Origin: Conexibacter sp.
GTDB taxonomy: Bacteria > Actinomycetota > Thermoleophilia > Solirubrobacterales > Solirubrobacteraceae
DNA length: 64,000 nucleotides
Assembly (NCBI GenBank): GCA_025964325.1
Contig: JAOPZA010000167.1
Location: 1-64,000 of the forward strand
Direction: 5' to 3'
Of this stretch, positions 1 to 7,946 are shown one piece after another. The first letter of the stretch is position 1, and each line of letters begins with the position of its first letter. The notes under the pieces are model-generated. The model was not told the DNA's origin. It saw nothing but the letters and a program-made list of their open reading frames with translations, and did not search any database. The position numbers and the translations under genes were made by a program.

Positions 1-105
1 CGCCAGCAGCGGCCGCGCGAGGTCGAGCCGGTAGCGCGCGGCGAGCGCCGCGGCGCCGAGCGCGAACGCGGCGCCGGCCGCGACCTGTGCGACCGCCTGG
101 CTCAT
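1..105 (-). CDS. FetB/UPF0014-type ABC permease, N-terminal fragment
   Basis: Only the first 35 residues lie in the window; the gene runs off the left edge. The visible part is a hydrophobic alanine-rich segment followed by RYRLDLARPLL, which resembles the first membrane segment of UPF0014/FetB permeases. Its ATG overlaps the stop of the upstream ATPase gene in an ATGA junction, so the two are translationally coupled. That ATPase is FetA-like, which supports the call; with so little sequence it rests mainly on context. Confidence 0.55.
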   Translation of the reverse strand, partial: MSQAVAQVAAGAAFALGAAALAARYRLDLARPLLA

Positions 106-887
106 CCCTGCCCCTCGGCTGGTGGCAGCGCCGACCGCGGCGGCGAGGAGCGCGGCGGCAACGGGACGCCCGTCCCGTCCTCGCCGGCTCCCTCGTCTGC
201 GGCCGCCGCCAGCACCGCGGCGACCTCGCCGGTCACCGCGCGCCCGTCGCGCAGCGCCACGGCGTGGTCGCCGACCGCGCCGGCGAACACGAGGTCGTGG
301 GTGGCGGCGAGGATCCCGATTCCCTCCTCGCTCGCGAGTCGCCGCAGGGTTCGCGCGAGTCGCGCCCCGGCCGCCGCGTCGAGCGCGGCAGTCGGCTCGT
401 CGAGCAGCAGCAGCTCGGGCGATCGGGCGAGCGTCCGTGCCAGCGCGACCCGCGCCCGCTCGCCGCCGGACAACTCGCTCGCCGGCCGGTCGACGAACTC
501 GGTCGCGGCGAGGCCGGCGGCGTCGAGCGCTCCGAGCAGCCGATCCTCGGCCACCGCCTCGAGCCCGTAGCCGACGTTCTCGCGCACGCTCCCGGGGAGC
601 ATGAACGGCTGCTGGCCGACGAGCCCGACGCGCTGTCGCAGCGAACGCGGGTCGAGCTCGGCGATCGGGCCGCCGTCGAGCGAGATCGTGCCCGCGTCCG
701 GCACCAGCAGGCGGTTGCAGCAGCGCAGCAGCGTGCTCTTGCCCGCGCCGGAGGGGGCGACGAGCACCGTCACGAGACCACGCGGCACCGCGAAGGTGAC
801 GTCGTCGAGCACGCGGCGACCCCCACGCGCGAACCGCACCCCGCTCAAGCGCAGACCGCGCCGCTCCTCGTCGCGATCGTCGCCCAT
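102..887 (-). CDS. ABC transporter ATP-binding protein, FetA/YbbL-like
   Basis: A 261-residue single-domain ABC ATPase. Visible motifs are Walker A APSGAGKST near residue 47, a Q-loop in GLVGQQPFML, the signature ELSGGERARVALA, Walker B ELLLLDEPTAALD and the switch His in AATHDL. The phrase SVRENVGYG after the Q-loop resembles FetA (YbbL), the ATPase of an iron-export or metal-stress transporter. The partner permease begins 4 bp inside its 3' end. The chosen ATG at 887 has GAGGA upstream; a longer frame would run into the divergent pabB start. The first Walker A glycine is alanine, a mild variation. Confidence 0.8.
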   Translation of the reverse strand: MGDDRDEERRGLRLSGVRFARGGRRVLDDVTFAVPRGLVTVLVAPSGAGKSTLLRCCNRLLVPDAGTISLDGGPIAELDPRSLRQRVGLVGQQPFMLPGSVRENVGYGLEAVAEDRLLGALDAAGLAATEFVDRPASELSGGERARVALARTLARSPELLLLDEPTAALDAAAGARLARTLRRLASEEGIGILAATHDLVFAGAVGDHAVALRDGRAVTGEVAAVLAAAADEGAGEDGTGVPLPPRSSPPRSALPPAEGQG

Positions 888-895
888 CGGGGAAG

Positions 896-901
896 TATCC
901 T
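896..901 (+). promoter_or_regulatory. -10 element of pabBC (leaderless type)
   Basis: TATCCT ends 8 bases before the ATG at 910, so transcription would begin at or next to the start codon. No good -35 hexamer is seen. The site sits between divergent genes. Confidence 0.4.
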
Positions 902-909
902 CGCCGGGT

Positions 910-3108
910 ATGACCGCCGTGCGGCTCGTCCGGGTGTCGCTCGACAGCGCCGCCACCCCGCAACAGGCGCTGCGAGCCCTCGCGGGCGAACCGTGGCCGT
1001 TCGCGCTCGTCGGCGCATGGGCCGGCGGCGGCGCGATCGTCGGCTCGCATCCGCTGCGCGTCGCCGCCCCGCACGACGATCCGTTCGCCCTGCTCGACCA
1101 GCTGCCACACGTCGAGCACCACGATCCCGCAGCGGGCGCCGTAGCCGACGGCGCCGTCGGCGGCGGCTGGTTCGGCTGGCTCGGCTACGGGCTCGGCGCC
1201 CGCGTCGAATCGCTGCCCCCCTCGCCGCCGCGCCCGGCACCCCTGCCGCCGTTCCAGCTCGCGTACTACGACCACGTCCTGCGCCGTGACGCCGGCGGTC
1301 GCTGGTGGTTCGAGGCGCTCGCGACGCCGGCCCGCGAGGCGGCGCTGCGCGACCGCGTCTCCGCGCTCGGCGCGAGACTCGCCGCAGCGGCGTCGCTGTC
1401 CGCGCCGGCGGCAAGTCCGCCCGGACCGTTCCGGTTGACCGGTGCAGGCGCCGCCGGCCACGTCTCCGCGGTCGCCGAGTGCGGTGAGCGGATCGCCGCC
1501 GGCGAGATCTTCCAGGCGAACGTCTGCCTGCGGCTCGAGGCCGACTGGGACGGCGACGTGGCCGGGCTCTTCGCCCAGGCGAGCGCGCAACTCGAACCGC
1601 GCTACGGCGCGGCCTTCCCGACCGCCGACGGTGGCGTCGCGAGCTGCTCGCCCGAGCTGTTCCTGCGCCGCCGAGGGCGCGCCGTCACGACCGCGCCGAT
1701 CAAGGGAACGGCCGCCCGCGACGGCGGCCTCGCGCCCACGGCGGCAACCGTCGCCCGCGACGCGCTCGTGGCGTCGGCGAAGGACCGGGCGGAGAACGTG
1801 ATGATCGTCGACCTGATGCGCAACGACCTCGGCCGCGTCTCCGACTACGGCTCGATCGAGGCGGCCGCGCCCGCCGCCGAGCCGCACCCCGGCGTCTGGC
1901 ACCTCGTCTCGCGGGTGAGCGGCCGGCTGCGCGCCGACGCCGGCGACGCCGACCTCCTGCGCGCGACCTTCCCGCCCGGATCCGTGACGGGCGCGCCCAA
2001 GGTCGAGGCGATGCGGGTGATCGCCGAGCTGGAGAGCACGGGGCGCGAGGCGTACACCGGCGCGATCGGCTTCGCGAGCCCGCTCGCCGGCCTGGAGCTG
2101 AACGTCGCGATCCGGACCTTCGAGGCCAGCGCCGGACGGCTCTGGCTCGGCGTCGGCGGCGGCATCGTGGCGGACTCCGACCCGGCGCGGGAGTTGGAGG
2201 AGTGCCTCGTGAAGGCGCGTCCGCTCGTCGCGGCGATCGAATCGGAGATCGAGGAGCCGCCGACGGCGGGGCGATCCGACGCAGGCGGCGAGGTGGCGCC
2301 AGCGGCACCTGTCGCTCCGCGAGCCCTCACCCGCGACCGCGCGCGACCGGATCCCGCCCGCGGCGTGTTCGAGACGCTGCTCGTCCGCGACGGCGTCGCG
2401 GTCCGCGCGGCCGAGCACCTCGCCCGGCTCGCCGCGAGCGTCTCGGCGTGCTGGGACGCGGCGCTGCCGAGCGGGCTCGCGCAGCGCGTCGCGGACGCCG
2501 CGAGCACCGCGTCCGCGGCCGCGCGCAGCGCGACGCTCAGAGTCGCCGTCGGTCCGCCGGCCGGACCGACACGCGCGCTCGCGGTCGAGGTGGAGCTCGG
2601 CCCGCCGCGACGCCGCACCCTGCCGGTGCCGCTCGTCCCGTTCACGCTGCCCGGCGGTCTCGGCGAGCACAAGTGGCGCGATCGGCGCCTGCTCGAGACG
2701 CTGGCGAGGATCGCGGACGGCGCGACGCCGCTGCTGCTCGACGGCGACGGCGCCGTGCTCGAAGCGGCCTGGGGCAACGTCTTCCTCCTCGACGGCGACC
2801 GCCTCCGCACCCCGCCGCTCGACGGTCGCATCCTCCCCGGCGTCACGCGCGCCGCCGTGCTCCGCGCCGCCGACGAGGTCGGACTGGCCGGCGCCGAGCT
2901 GCCCTTCGACCTGGCCGAGCTCGCGGCGGCGGACGGGATCCTGCTCAGCTCCGCCCTCGCGGGCGTCGTCCCGGCGGTGCTGCGCGGTCCCGAGCCCGCA
3001 GCGGGCGGCGCGCACGCGGCCGACGGCGTCGACGAGCGCGTGCTCGAGGTGGCCGGCGAGCTGTCCGGCGCGCTCGCGGCGACGTCGGAGCCCATGGCGC
3101 GCCGCTGA
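910..3108 (+). CDS. pabB: Aminodeoxychorismate synthase component I fused to aminodeoxychorismate lyase
   Basis: A 732-residue fusion for p-aminobenzoate (folate precursor) synthesis. Residues 1 to about 450 are the chorismate-binding PabB domain, with APIKGTAARDG (Lys265, the 4-amino-4-deoxychorismate-type lysine), ENVMIVDLMRNDLGRV, and PPGSVTGAPKVEAM near residue 360. A short linker leads to a PabC class IV PLP lyase from about residue 480, with RGVFETLLV, a probable PLP lysine in HKWRDRRLLE (Lys588), and WGNVFLLDGDRLRTPP. Fusion puts amination and pyruvate elimination on one chain. The ATG at 910 is preceded by a -10 box rather than a ribosome site. Both halves look intact. Confidence 0.92.
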   Translation: MTAVRLVRVSLDSAATPQQALRALAGEPWPFALVGAWAGGGAIVGSHPLRVAAPHDDPFALLDQLPHVEHHDPAAGAVADGAVGGGWFGWLGYGLGARVESLPPSPPRPAPLPPFQLAYYDHVLRRDAGGRWWFEALATPAREAALRDRVSALGARLAAAASLSAPAASPPGPFRLTGAGAAGHVSAVAECGERIAAGEIFQANVCLRLEADWDGDVAGLFAQASAQLEPRYGAAFPTADGGVASCSPELFLRRRGRAVTTAPIKGTAARDGGLAPTAATVARDALVASAKDRAENVMIVDLMRNDLGRVSDYGSIEAAAPAAEPHPGVWHLVSRVSGRLRADAGDADLLRATFPPGSVTGAPKVEAMRVIAELESTGREAYTGAIGFASPLAGLELNVAIRTFEASAGRLWLGVGGGIVADSDPARELEECLVKARPLVAAIESEIEEPPTAGRSDAGGEVAPAAPVAPRALTRDRARPDPARGVFETLLVRDGVAVRAAEHLARLAASVSACWDAALPSGLAQRVADAASTASAAARSATLRVAVGPPAGPTRALAVEVELGPPRRRTLPVPLVPFTLPGGLGEHKWRDRRLLETLARIADGATPLLLDGDGAVLEAAWGNVFLLDGDRLRTPPLDGRILPGVTRAAVLRAADEVGLAGAELPFDLAELAAADGILLSSALAGVVPAVLRGPEPAAGGAHAADGVDERVLEVAGELSGALAATSEPMARR

Positions 3109-3127
3109 GCCGGGACCTACGGGGGCG

Positions 3128-3133
3128 TAGCAT
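3128..3133 (+). promoter_or_regulatory. -10 element of the 60-residue protein gene (leaderless type)
   Basis: TAGCAT ends 6 bases before the ATG at 3140; there is no ribosome binding site in between. This suggests the small gene can be transcribed separately from pabBC. Confidence 0.35.
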
Positions 3134-3139
3134 CATGGG

Positions 3140-3322
3140 ATGGCACGCCTCGACGAGCTACGAGCCGAGTACAAGCGCCTTCTCCACTCGATGGAGTACG
3201 CGTACGCGATGGGCCACTCGCAGACGATCGGCCGGGATCCCCGGCTCGAGTGGGTCGTGGAGCGGGTCGACGAGCTGCGCCGCGAGATCGCCGCGCTGAG
3301 CAAGGATCGACCGGAGGGCTGA
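3140..3322 (+). CDS. Small conserved-looking charged protein
   Basis: A 60-residue, highly charged protein, beginning MARLDELRAEYKRLLHSMEY, that looks largely helical. It has no signal peptide or membrane segment. The pattern LEWVVERVDELRREIAAL suggests an amphipathic helix or short coiled coil. It follows pabBC by 31 bp on the same strand, with its own -10 box, and is convergent with the formaldehyde dehydrogenase gene. I do not recognise a family; the coding call rests on a clean start, promoter position and GC-rich third codon positions. Confidence 0.65.
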   Translation: MARLDELRAEYKRLLHSMEYAYAMGHSQTIGRDPRLEWVVERVDELRREIAALSKDRPEG

Positions 3323-3385
3323 GGGCGAGGATCGAGGGCGACGGCGGGGCCGATCGAGTCGGGCCCGAGCCGCCGCCCCTCTCCC

Positions 3386-4612
3386 TTACGCCGCCTGCGG
3401 GATCAGGCCATGCGGGTTCAGCACGTACTTGCGCGCTGCGCCGTGGTCGAAGTTCTCGTAGCCGGTCGGCGCCTCGTCGAGTGTGATCACCGTCGCGTTC
3501 ACCGCTCTTGCGATCTGGGCGCGGTCGTTGAGGATCGCCTCCATCAACTCACGGTGGTATCTCATCACCGGGCACTGGCCGGTGGTGAGGACGTGCGACT
3601 TGGCCCACCCGAGCCCGATGCGGATCGACAGCGACCCTTCCTTGGCCGCGTCGGTCTTGGCGCCCGGGTCGCCCGTCACGTACAGCCCGGGGATGCCGAG
3701 CGCGCCACCGGCGCGCGTGATCGTCATCAGCGAGTTGAGCACCGTCGCCGGCATCTCCTCGTCCGCGTGCTCGCCGTGTCCGCGGGCCTCGAAGCCGACG
3801 GCGTCGACGCCCGAGTCCACCTCGGGCGTGCCGAGGATCTGGGCGATCTGATCGGACGGCTCGCCCTTCGAGACGTCGATCGTCTCGCAGCCGAAGCTGC
3901 GCGCCTGCTCCAGCCGCTCGGGGATCAGGTCGCCGACGATCACGACGCCGGCGCCGAGCAGCTGCGCGGCATGCGCCGCCGCCAGCCCGACGGGGCCGGC
4001 GCCGGCGACGTAGACGCTGCTGCCCGTCGTCACGCCAGCCGTGACGCAGCCGTGATAGCCGGTCGGGAAGATGTCGGACAGCATCGTGAGGTCGAGGATC
4101 TTCTCCATCGCCTGGTCGCGGTCCGGGAACTTGAGCAGGTTGAAGTCGGCGTAGGGCACCATCACGTACCGCGCCTGACCGCCCGGCCAGCCGCCCATGT
4201 CGACGTACCCGTACGCCGCCCCCGGGCGCTCCGGATTCGTGTTGAGGCAGATGCCGGTCTTGCGCTCCTTGCAGTTCCGGCAGCGTCCGCACGCGATGTT
4301 GAACGGCGTCGAGACGAGGTCGCCGACCTCGTGGTACTCGACGTCCCGGCCTCTCTCGATCACCTCGCCGGTGATCTCGTGGCCGAGGACGAGCCCTCTC
4401 GGCGCAGTCGTGCGCCCGCGCACCATGTGCTGGTCGCTGCCGCAGATGTTCGTCGCGACGATCCGAAGGATCACACCGTGGTGACACTCGCGCCCGACGT
4501 TGTCGGGATGGACCCCGGGTCCGTCCTTCAGCTCGAAGGTGGGGTAGTCGATGTCGTGGACCTCGACGGTGCCGGGCCCCTCGTAGACCACGCCCCTGTT
4601 GTTGTCAGCCAT
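3386..4612 (-). CDS. fdhA: Formaldehyde dehydrogenase, glutathione-independent
   Basis: A 408-residue zinc-dependent medium-chain dehydrogenase that oxidises formaldehyde to formate with NAD and without glutathione. The N-terminus (NNRGVVYEGPGTVEV) and CGSDQHMVRGRT resemble the Pseudomonas putida enzyme. Catalytic zinc ligands fit Cys57 and the His78-Glu79 pair in LGHEITGE; the structural zinc loop carries Cys108, Cys111, Cys114 and Cys122. The Rossmann motif is VAGAGPVGLAAAHAA. The ATG at 4612 follows AGGAG at good spacing; the frame stays open far upstream but is antisense to the next gene's region. The gene appears monocistronic. A role in C1 detoxification is inferred from the family. Confidence 0.9.
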   Translation of the reverse strand: MADNNRGVVYEGPGTVEVHDIDYPTFELKDGPGVHPDNVGRECHHGVILRIVATNICGSDQHMVRGRTTAPRGLVLGHEITGEVIERGRDVEYHEVGDLVSTPFNIACGRCRNCKERKTGICLNTNPERPGAAYGYVDMGGWPGGQARYVMVPYADFNLLKFPDRDQAMEKILDLTMLSDIFPTGYHGCVTAGVTTGSSVYVAGAGPVGLAAAHAAQLLGAGVVIVGDLIPERLEQARSFGCETIDVSKGEPSDQIAQILGTPEVDSGVDAVGFEARGHGEHADEEMPATVLNSLMTITRAGGALGIPGLYVTGDPGAKTDAAKEGSLSIRIGLGWAKSHVLTTGQCPVMRYHRELMEAILNDRAQIARAVNATVITLDEAPTGYENFDHGAARKYVLNPHGLIPQAA

Positions 4613-4763
4613 CACGCCACTCCTGATCGTCGGCCGCGCGCACGCGGCGCCTCGGTGCCGCCGCGGCCGTCGTGCCACGGCGCATCCTCCTGACTCCGTA
4701 TTCCCGCCGATCGGCCTGGGCGATCCATCCGGGCGCGTGTTCTGACGTTCGGGCTCGGAAACG

Positions 4764-4793
4764 CGACAGGGCCCGCCGAAGCGAGCCCTGTCG
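4764..4793 (-). terminator. Stem-loop downstream of the HtaA-like gene
   Basis: A perfect 9-bp stem, CGACAGGGC pairing with GCCCTGTCG, with a 12-base loop, starts 59 bp after the stop of the minus-strand gene ending at 4852. The bases after the stem on that strand include CGTTTCC, so the U-run is weak. It is probably an intrinsic terminator of the GC-rich type. Confidence 0.5.
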
Positions 4794-4851
4794 AACGAAG
4801 TCGGCGATGCCCGGCGACCGCGCGGAGCGCGGCACCGGAGCGGAGCCGCGT

Positions 4852-5910
4852 CTAGCGTGCCTGCGCCACCAGCGAGGCAGTGCCGACCGTCAGGCCGGCC
4901 TGGATCTGCGTCACGCCGAAGAGGCCGTTCAGCGTGCTGGCCGCGACGCCGTTCAGCTTCGCGACCGCTCCACCGAGCGTGATCGTGCGCGTCTTCGCGT
5001 TGACGTTCGTCGTGAGTCTGCTCACGTCGAGGTCGGCGATCGCGATCGGCGCGCCGCTGTAGTCGATGCCGAGCGTCGGCGTCTTCGACAGCGTGATCAG
5101 CGGGCTCGTCAGCGCGAGCGTCTGACCGCCTCTCGACAGCGCCAGGCCGCCGGAGCTCTGGATCTTGCCGGCCAGCGTCTTGACGTCGACGAGGCCGCCG
5201 GTGACCTTGAAGGTCAGCGCGCCCGTCGCCGTCGCCGTCGAGCCGGCCGCCGGGGCGAGCGTGACGCCGAGCTGCTTCAGCGCACCGGCCGTGGTCGGGT
5301 CGATCGCGAGCATCGCCGTGCCGCTGGCGAGCGCGATCTGCGCCGGCGTCGACTTGACCGACGCGGTGCCGAGCACGAGGCCGCCCTTGAACGCCGTCAC
5401 GCCGAAGGCGGCGTTGAGCGCCTTCGCGGCGCCTGGGGTCAGGCTGACCTTCACGCCTGCGACGTTCGTCGCGAAGCCGGCGCGCGTGACCCTCGCCTTG
5501 CCGAGGCCGAGGGTGCCGATCACGAGCTTCGCCTTGCCGAGCTGCACGCTCAACGTCGGCTTCTTGCCGGTCGCGAGCGTCGGGTTCTTCAGCGTCAGCT
5601 TCGTCTTCCCGGCGGACAGCGTGAAGCCGCCCTTGTGCGTGATCGTGCCGACAGCCGTCTGCGGGTCGATCGAACCGCCCGAGATCGGGAACGCCAGTCC
5701 GCCCGCGGCGGACGTCGCAGGCTTGACGGGGGCGATCTTCACACCCAGCTTCTTGAGCGCCTTGGCGGTGCCGCTGTCGAGCTTCAGGGTCGTCGTGCCG
5801 CCAGAGAGCTTGACCGCGTTGGCGGCCCCTGCAGGTGCGGCGATCGCGAGCAGTCCAAGCAGTGCGACCGCAAGGATGAGGCGGCCGTGCCAGCCATTCC
5901 TCAGATGCAT
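4852..5910 (-). CDS. Secreted HtaA-like repeat protein
   Basis: A 352-residue exported protein. The N-terminus has a charged start, a hydrophobic core (LILAVALLGLLAIAAP) and a probable AGA-A signal peptidase site near residue 30. The mature chain holds two similar halves, each carrying GTTTLKLDSGTAKALKKLGV or a related phrase, then an FPISGG/FKVTGG-type strand, GTITHKGG-type turn and a KLTLKNPTL-type strand. This arrangement resembles HtaA domains, which in corynebacteria bind haem; whether this one does is unknown. AAAGGA upstream supports the ATG at 5910. It is divergent from an ECF sigma factor. No sortase signal or C-terminal anchor is visible. Confidence 0.7.
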   Translation of the reverse strand: MHLRNGWHGRLILAVALLGLLAIAAPAGAANAVKLSGGTTTLKLDSGTAKALKKLGVKIAPVKPATSAAGGLAFPISGGSIDPQTAVGTITHKGGFTLSAGKTKLTLKNPTLATGKKPTLSVQLGKAKLVIGTLGLGKARVTRAGFATNVAGVKVSLTPGAAKALNAAFGVTAFKGGLVLGTASVKSTPAQIALASGTAMLAIDPTTAGALKQLGVTLAPAAGSTATATGALTFKVTGGLVDVKTLAGKIQSSGGLALSRGGQTLALTSPLITLSKTPTLGIDYSGAPIAIADLDVSRLTTNVNAKTRTITLGGAVAKLNGVAASTLNGLFGVTQIQAGLTVGTASLVAQAR

Positions 5911-5955
5911 TCAGCGTCCTTTCCGGGAGGGGATCTAGCTGCTGACCGTACGGCC

Positions 5956-5973
5956 AAACGCAGCCGTGCGTTT
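5956..5973. promoter_or_regulatory. 18-bp inverted repeat between the HtaA-like gene and the ECF sigma gene
   Basis: AAACGCA-GCCG-TGCGTTT is a perfect inverted repeat with a 4-base centre. A TTGACA box begins inside its right edge (5972-5977), on the sigma side. It could be an operator shared by both divergent genes, or a hairpin in either leader. Confidence 0.4.
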
Positions 5974-5980
5974 GACAGTT

Positions 5981-6010
5981 GGCGCGTCGCCGCTCTACCG
6001 GCAACGCGCC
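5981..6010. repeat. Second inverted repeat upstream of the ECF sigma gene
   Basis: GGCGCGT (5981-5987) and ACGCGCC (6004-6010) are perfect 7-base complements separated by 16 bases, in the leader of the sigma gene. It may be a leader hairpin or a binding site. Confidence 0.3.
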
Positions 6011-6069
6011 GTTAACTCCTACCGAGGCCATACCTGCTGCGCGGGTTGGCGTGCGACAGTGGAGCGACC

Positions 6070-6645
6070 GTGCGCCGAAGCATTCCGTCCACGACCGAGC
6101 GCCGCATCGCCGCAGGCCTGCGCACCCGCGACCCCGATGCGGTTCGCGCACTCTACGCCGAATACGGCGGCATCACGCTCGCGGTGCTGCGCGAGGCGCT
6201 CGACGATCGCGGGGCGGTGGAGGACGTCATGCAGCAGGTCTTCCTGGAGGCCTGGCAGCGCTGTCCCAGCTACGATCCGAACCGCGCGTCGCTCGGGACC
6301 TGGCTCTGCACGATCGCGCGCTCGCGCGCGATCGACCATCTGCGCCGGCGCATCCCCGAGCCCTGCGACGCGACCGTCGAGTTCGACGCGTGCGGCGCCT
6401 GCACGAACGAGCCTGCGAGCGCCGTGCTCGAACGGATGGCGCTGGGCGAGATGCTGCGGCGGCTGCCGCAGGACGAGGCCGAGGTGGTGTGGCTGCGCTT
6501 CCATCTCGGGCTGAGCCAACGCGAGATCGTCGCGCGCACCGGCATCCCACTCGGAACCGTCAAGTCGCGGACCGCGAGCGCGCTGCGGCGGCTGCGACGG
6601 ATGCTCGAGGACGCCGAAGGCGTGAAGGGCGCCGCGGCGGCGTAG
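6070..6645 (+). CDS. RNA polymerase sigma factor, ECF subfamily
   Basis: A 191-residue sigma-70 family protein of the extracytoplasmic-function type. The sigma-2 region spans about residues 20-95 (DRGAVEDVMQQVFLEAWQ, then LGTWLCTIARSRAIDHLRRR). The sigma-4 region spans about 125-185 (LPQDEAEVVWLRFHLGLSQREI with a helix-turn-helix ending GTVKSRTASALRRLR). GTG at 6070 is preferred because GGAG lies 6 bases upstream; an in-frame TTG at 6046 has no such site. A CxxC-containing linker (FDACGACTNEP) is unusual and could be redox-sensitive. No anti-sigma gene follows; the next gene is convergent. Confidence 0.88.
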   Translation: MRRSIPSTTERRIAAGLRTRDPDAVRALYAEYGGITLAVLREALDDRGAVEDVMQQVFLEAWQRCPSYDPNRASLGTWLCTIARSRAIDHLRRRIPEPCDATVEFDACGACTNEPASAVLERMALGEMLRRLPQDEAEVVWLRFHLGLSQREIVARTGIPLGTVKSRTASALRRLRRMLEDAEGVKGAAAA

Positions 6646-6670
6646 GGCGCCGAGGCGCGCCCGCCGTCGC

Positions 6671-7939
6671 TCAGCGCGCGACCGGCTCCTCCACCTCGTA
6701 CAGCCCCGCCCGCTCGAGCTCCCGCAGCCGCTCGTAGTCCGTCCGCAGCTGCTCGACCTCGGGGTGGACCAGGTAGATCGTTCCGGGTGAGGAGAACAGG
6801 TCGACGGTGCGCCGGAGCAGATCCCCCGGTCCGAGCGTCGCCAGGGACGCGGCGTAGGACGGCAGCCGCTCGATCTCCCGCAGCCCGTCGGCCGAGACGA
6901 TCAGGCCGTCGTGGTCGGAGATCAGCGCCAGGCAGCGCGAGTGCGATCGCAGCTCGTAGGGCGCCGCCGCCCGGCGCGCGACCGAACCCGGGTCGAGATA
7001 CGCCTCCGCCGTCACCGTGATGTGGCTCGGCGTGCAGCGCTCGATCGGCTCGGCGAGCATCGTCCCCTGCATCCGCGCGCCCGTCTCCACCATCACGGGT
7101 CCGGACTCGTCGAGCACCAGTTCGGTGTGGGCCGCGCCGAAGCGGATGCCGAGGGCGTCGAGGATCCCGCGCACGTAGGGCATCAACACGTCCTGCTCCG
7201 GCCCGCGTGCCGGCAGCAGGTCCTCGTAGTCGTAGATCACGCTCGCGCCCGGCAGCAGCCGCTTGACGACGTGCCAGATCTCGGAGATGTGGTGCACGCC
7301 GTCACAGCTGACGGAGTTGACGATGAACTCTCTTCCGCGCAGCTGCTCCTGCACGAGCAGCTCGTGGTTCGCGCCGCGCAGCGCGTTCGGATGCTCGAGC
7401 AGCAGCGTGAACGACTCGCGCAGCTCGTCCTCATCGGCGCAGAAGTGCACGCCGTCGGTGCCTGCGCTGTCGAGCGGCTTCACCACGACGGGCCAGTCGT
7501 CGCGCGCGGCCGCCCATGCCACCGCCTCGGCGACGTCGCCCGTCTTGCGCTCCTCGACCGCGCGCAGACCGGCGCGGCGCAGGGCGTTCGCCATCTCGTG
7601 CTTGTCGCGCCGGGCCGTGCTCAGCGCAGTCCCGTTCGTGGCCGACGGCGTCAGCGCCTCGCTCAGCGCGTCGGACAGCGGCACGCCCGTCTCGGCACCC
7701 GCGACCACGAAGGCGACGTCCCACGAAGACAGCCGCTCCAGAACACGCGCGACCGAGCCGTCGAACACGACGTTCTCGCGGAAGTCCTGCGGCTGGAACG
7801 TCTTCGCGTAGAACTGCGGCGGCTCCGCCGCGCTCTGCACGTGCACGCACGGCACGCCTCCGGCCGCGAGTCGCGGCGCCAGCCACCGTCCCGTCGAATA
7901 GGCGTCGACGACGACGCCGACGCGCTCCCGCTCGGTCAT
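6671..7939 (-). CDS. ATP-grasp domain ligase
   Basis: A 422-residue ATP-grasp protein of the carboxylate-amine ligase type. The N-terminal domain (about 1-105) is Rossmann-like (VGVVVDAYSTG). The ATP-grasp core follows, with Lys154 in WPVVVKPLDSAGTDGV, the adenine-binding stretch ELLVQEQLRGREFIVNSV, and a metal-binding VETGARMQG at about 284-292. Such enzymes join a carboxylate to an amine or amino acid through an acyl phosphate, as in dipeptide ligases of natural-product pathways. The substrate cannot be read from sequence. The gene follows a methyltransferase by only 7 bp, after the ArgRS-like gene. An earlier in-frame ATG exists but lies within the methyltransferase gene. Confidence 0.8.
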   Translation of the reverse strand: MTERERVGVVVDAYSTGRWLAPRLAAGGVPCVHVQSAAEPPQFYAKTFQPQDFRENVVFDGSVARVLERLSSWDVAFVVAGAETGVPLSDALSEALTPSATNGTALSTARRDKHEMANALRRAGLRAVEERKTGDVAEAVAWAAARDDWPVVVKPLDSAGTDGVHFCADEDELRESFTLLLEHPNALRGANHELLVQEQLRGREFIVNSVSCDGVHHISEIWHVVKRLLPGASVIYDYEDLLPARGPEQDVLMPYVRGILDALGIRFGAAHTELVLDESGPVMVETGARMQGTMLAEPIERCTPSHITVTAEAYLDPGSVARRAAAPYELRSHSRCLALISDHDGLIVSADGLREIERLPSYAASLATLGPGDLLRRTVDLFSSPGTIYLVHPEVEQLRTDYERLRELERAGLYEVEEPVAR

Positions 7940-7946
7940 GACGCCC

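Noticed and set aside
3386-6151. A possible large fusion reading through from the formaldehyde dehydrogenase into the next region
   Set aside because: The upstream part is antisense or out of frame with the HtaA-like gene and is low-complexity; the ribosome site at 4612 defines the real start.
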